Shown here one piece after another: positions 60,867 through 64,000 of a stretch of DNA of 64,000 nucleotides; position 1 is the stretch's first letter, and each line of letters begins with the position of its first letter. The notes below the pieces were generated by a model. It was not told where the DNA came from and did no database searches. It was given only the letters and a program-made list of their open reading frames with translations. This stretch comes from Gyromitra esculenta (taxonomy: Eukaryota; Ascomycota; Pezizomycetes; Pezizales; Discinaceae). Position numbers and translations under genes: made by a program. The stretch covers positions 248,001 to 312,000 of the forward strand of contig JBCAML010000009.1 in NCBI GenBank assembly GCA_038503075.1, read 5' to 3'.

Positions 60867-63800
60867 ATGTCGAAACCTTATAATACTTCCTTCAATGAGA
60901 TTCACTCTCCAATGTCTGTACTCTCCCTGCTGTGCTTCTAGAGTGTCCCCCCACCCTGGTTTTCGTGTCAACAATCATGTGCTGATGTGTAAAATACCTC
61001 GCAGGACCTCACCACAGATTGGCACCCCTTCCGCCCCTCTGTTGGCACCCGCCTTCAAAACTAATCTTAACCGCGCAAAGTCTAAGCGTTGGGTGGAAGC
61101 AAAGACCGTCGATTACGGTGGTGGTGGTTGGGGAGATGATGACGAGTTCGACGATGACGACGATCCATACGCGGATGATGGATACGGACCTTCGTACGGG
61201 TCGGGAAGATCAACTCAGGACAACGGTGGCTCATTTGATAAGAGATATGACGCGCCGAGCGAACCTGCTGGACCAAAGCTTTCAGAGCTGGGAAGGCCGA
61301 ATGGGAGGGAGGTACCGAGGATAGAAGCCCATGCTCCGGCTGGGTTGCCCCCAACGCCGTTGGAGCTGGAGCAAAGAGAGCAGGCAGGTAGCAGACAGAA
61401 CTCCCTGGGTGGATATTTCAAATCCGGATCCCAACAGCAGCCATCACAAGGAGGAGGAGGGATTTTGCAGTCTTTTTTGCCTCAGATTATAACGTCTCGT
61501 TCGTCGAGTCCGGCACGACCGCTCCTGAGAACACCTACTATGGGACTTGATAAACCGCTGCCACCACCAGCACCTCAAAGTCCAAGATCGCCTCCCCCTC
61601 CTCCGCCTCCCACGAAGGAAAAAATACCTCCGCCGTTGGGCTATTCCATGAGCCCGGTTCCTAAGGCCCCGTCGTCGTCTGAGAAGGATTCTATACTTCC
61701 ACCGTTTGGGATGGGATACGGTACTTCCCCTTCAACCTCATCCACAGGTACTCCACGAGTTGGTTCACCTTCTGTGGTGGACCACGGCCGAAATAGCCCG
61801 GACAGGCCTATGCTCCCTCCAAAGGACAGTTTTGAGGGAAAAGCTCTTCCACCATGGCAAAACTCGTCCCCTGCCCAAATGGCTCTACCTTTATCACCTC
61901 CTCTACCTTCACCACCCCCAGTAATATCGAGGAATGAGGCAGAAATCGCGGACAAGCCATATCCTGTAGTGCGGTTTGATTCGCCCATGAGTGCGGGGCA
62001 ATATACACCTCCGCCTATGGCACTACCTTCTCCACCACCACCTGCAGCTTTGCCTTCTCCTCCATTTCCACCTCCACCCCCGCCTGTGGCTCTGCCCTCT
62101 CCACCCCCACCGCCTGCGGCTCTGCCCTCTCCGCCTCCGCCTTCACCTCCACAACCTTCAGTTCTACCTTCTCCACCTCCACCGCCTGCGGCTCTGCCCT
62201 CTCCGCCTCCGCCTTCACCTCCACAACCTTCAGTTATACCCTCTTCACCCCTACCTCCATCTTCACCTGCAGCTTTACCTTCTCCACCTCCACCCTTGGC
62301 TCTGCCTCCTCCTCCACCAGCACCTCCAGTAATCGCAAAGAATGAGTTAGAGCATACGGAGAAAGTGCAACTTCCATTATCATACCCGTCCCCCTCCAGT
62401 AACGAACAGGATACACATTCTCCACCACCTCCGCCTCCTACCGAGACTAGAGGAGCAGAGACACCCTCGGAGAGAAGTAGTTGGAGCCCACCTCCACAAG
62501 CACCAGTAAGCCAGAGGAATGACTCTTTCTCTCCACCCAGGAGAGGCAGGAATAGTCAAGGAATAGACTATGATGACAACAACTACTACGGTTATGAGCA
62601 GGAAGAAAGAAGGCGAAGTCAAACTGGAAACTTCCAAAATCCTCAGTTCCACCACTCGCCCCCGCGGCAATTCTACCAAGGAGGTGAATATATAGATCAA
62701 GAGTATTATCAACCGAACTATCAACAACCCCAGATTCGCCACCCGCCCCCGCAGCAAGCGTATCAACCATCGTTCACCCCCCAGTATCGACCTGCACCAC
62801 CCGCATCGCCTTTCCGCGCAAACACATTCCCACTGCAGCAATCGCTACCGCCCGTCCTGTCAACTCCCTCACCACCTATCCTCTCATCTCCCTCGCCGCC
62901 TTCCCCCGAGTCTGCGAAACGGCTCATTCGTCCATCAGATATCTATGCACGGATGGCCGAAGAGCGTGAAAAAGAGCGCTTCGCTGATGAAGAGGCCAGT
63001 AAAACCTTATTAACACGTGGAAGCGTAGATTTCCAAGCTGGTGGTGTCTCCATCGGTCCCTCTGGTGGTAGACTAAGCATCGATTCTCAACGTGGACATT
63101 TATCACCTGATCTCTCACAACCCCGGGTACGGGGCAGCGAACGCATGCCCGGTCTTGGAGAAAATAGGCCAGATAGCCGCCAGGGTGATAACGCAAAAAC
63201 TCTCAGTCATAGACACAGCCGGTCTGGAAGTCGCTCTCATAGTCGTTCAAGTAGTCGTGCAGAGTCGAGGAATGGTTCGAGACCTGGTTCGAGACAGGAT
63301 TTGATTGCGAGAAGCCCAAGTCCTTATCCCCCACCAACGAGCGCATTGCCGCCGGTCCCATTGCCAGCGGTCCCTGCGAGCCCGGATAGTCCGAAATACG
63401 AGGCGAAGATTGATGAGCTGTTTGCGGAACACGAGAAGAGGCAGCGAGAGGAGAGGCAGCAGGAAGAGGAGAGAGGAGCGTCGTGGAATGATGACATTCT
63501 TGCCGGCTATGGCTCCACAGAGGAGGTTGAAAATACGCCGCAGCAACCTTATTTTCATGAAGTGCCAGTAACCCACGAGCCACAGAATACTGTGTTCAAA
63601 TCTATGGTGAGGGATGCTTTTATTACGCACGACACACTACCGACACCTATATCTCCGACTGGGGATAATTTAGCTCTCCCTGGCGTAAGCAGGGCTGACG
63701 GAATCTCTCCGATTCTCTCGCAAGGGCGTTTTGGTACCATAGCCCGGTCTGATACACTACCGATTGCTCCCCCAGCACAAATGGCACCACCGCCTCCTTT

Positions 63801-64000
63801 GGAGAGAAGCCGGACTGAGCGCTTGATTCGGGATGAAGCCTCTGTTATTCCATCACCTAGAAACTTACTGGGTACCGAGCGTAGTGCAGGTACTATTATG
63901 CCAAAACTCGAGACCAAGGGGTCTCATGGAGAGATCGCTGAGATCACGCCAGGTACACCAGTTGTTATTCAGAATGGTACAAATCAGAAGCCACCGATAT
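60867..64000 (+). CDS. long proline-rich, disordered protein (3' end outside window)
   Basis: A short first exon (60867-60913) and a second exon open from 61005 to the window edge give at least 1014 residues without a stop. The early part has a basic-then-acidic motif (NRAKSKRWVEAK, then Gly-rich and DDDEFDDDDD). A Ser/Pro-rich region and a long polyproline block follow (about 61560-62440, PPPPP and LPSPPPPP units). Later comes a charged helix-like stretch (SDIYARMAEEREKERFADEE) and an Arg/Ser-rich region. Poly-Pro and PxxP motifs suggest binding to SH3, WW or profilin partners, perhaps an actin or cell-polarity scaffold (inference). The family is not identified. The ATG at 60867 is the first in frame. 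The intron uses a weak GTCTGT donor, but that join is the only one restoring the frame of the second exon. Confidence 0.83.
62105..62238 (+). repeat. 72-bp tandem duplication in the polyproline region
   Basis: The block beginning ACCGCCTGCGGCTCTGCC at 62109 recurs at 62181 with almost no changes, a period of 72 bp (24 codons). It duplicates a PPAALPSPPPPSPPQPSV unit in frame. The near-identity suggests a recent expansion. Confidence 0.9.

Noticed and set aside
62015..62428. Glu/Val-rich and Leu/His-rich frames over the polyproline block
   Set aside because: Shadows of the Pro-rich repeats in other frames. The main frame is open for about 3 kb.
1..64000. CRISPR arrays, bacterial insertion sequences and rRNA genes
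   Set aside because: No regular spacer-repeat array, transposase gene or rRNA core sequence was seen. The window is eukaryotic.

Overview
The window is nuclear DNA of a filamentous ascomycete (Pezizomycotina). Genes carry one to seven short introns of about 49-102 nt, with GTAAGT/GTATGT-like donors, CTAAC-like branch sites and YAG acceptors. They are separated by long, AT-leaning, gene-poor stretches. The gene content is typically fungal: F-box proteins, a membrane-anchored kelch protein, a CYSTM peptide, a NIPA transporter, a flavin monooxygenase fused to a membrane domain and a fungal IRG-type GTPase. Class and species cannot be fixed from the sequence.

Layout. 1285-3994 (+) is an FAD monooxygenase with a multi-pass C-terminal half. 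It converges on 4433-7523 (-), an OCRL-like inositol polyphosphate 5-phosphatase with a RhoGAP-like tail. 8.0-12.5 kb is gene-poor, with one ankyrin-like relic. 12513-12961 (-), a CYSTM peptide, and 13917-15575 (+), a mitochondrial-type NAD kinase, are divergent. 15.6-20.8 kb is gene-poor and holds three decayed repeat units (17.58-18.37 kb). 20849-22183 (+) is the IRG GTPase, 24274-26137 (+) the NIPA-like Mg2+ transporter, 28140-28896 (+) a broken membrane-protein gene and 29713-31952 (-) an eight-exon kelch protein. 34116-35441 (+) is a single-exon F-box protein. 36.2-44.5 kb is a large gene-poor region with microsatellites. 44516-49426 (+) is a seven-exon, 1490-residue F-box protein with repeated beta-rich modules. 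50347-51701 (-) is a six-exon multi-pass membrane protein, 52507-53262 (-) an unresolved gene candidate, and 56243-57519 (+) a decayed secreted Thr-rich gene. 60867-64000 (+) is a long proline-rich protein that runs off the window.

The genes do not form an operon or an evident biosynthetic cluster. The monooxygenase looks like a specialised-metabolism enzyme, but no PKS, prenyltransferase or P450 lies beside it. The strongest unexplained structures are the monooxygenase/membrane fusion, a pair of inverted MITEs with terminal inverted repeats and 9-bp target-site duplications (36.09 and 57.87 kb), the decayed repeat array at 17.6-18.4 kb, and the large F-box protein. All exon models were joined by hand by keeping the reading frame across GT-AG introns, without alignment or RNA evidence.
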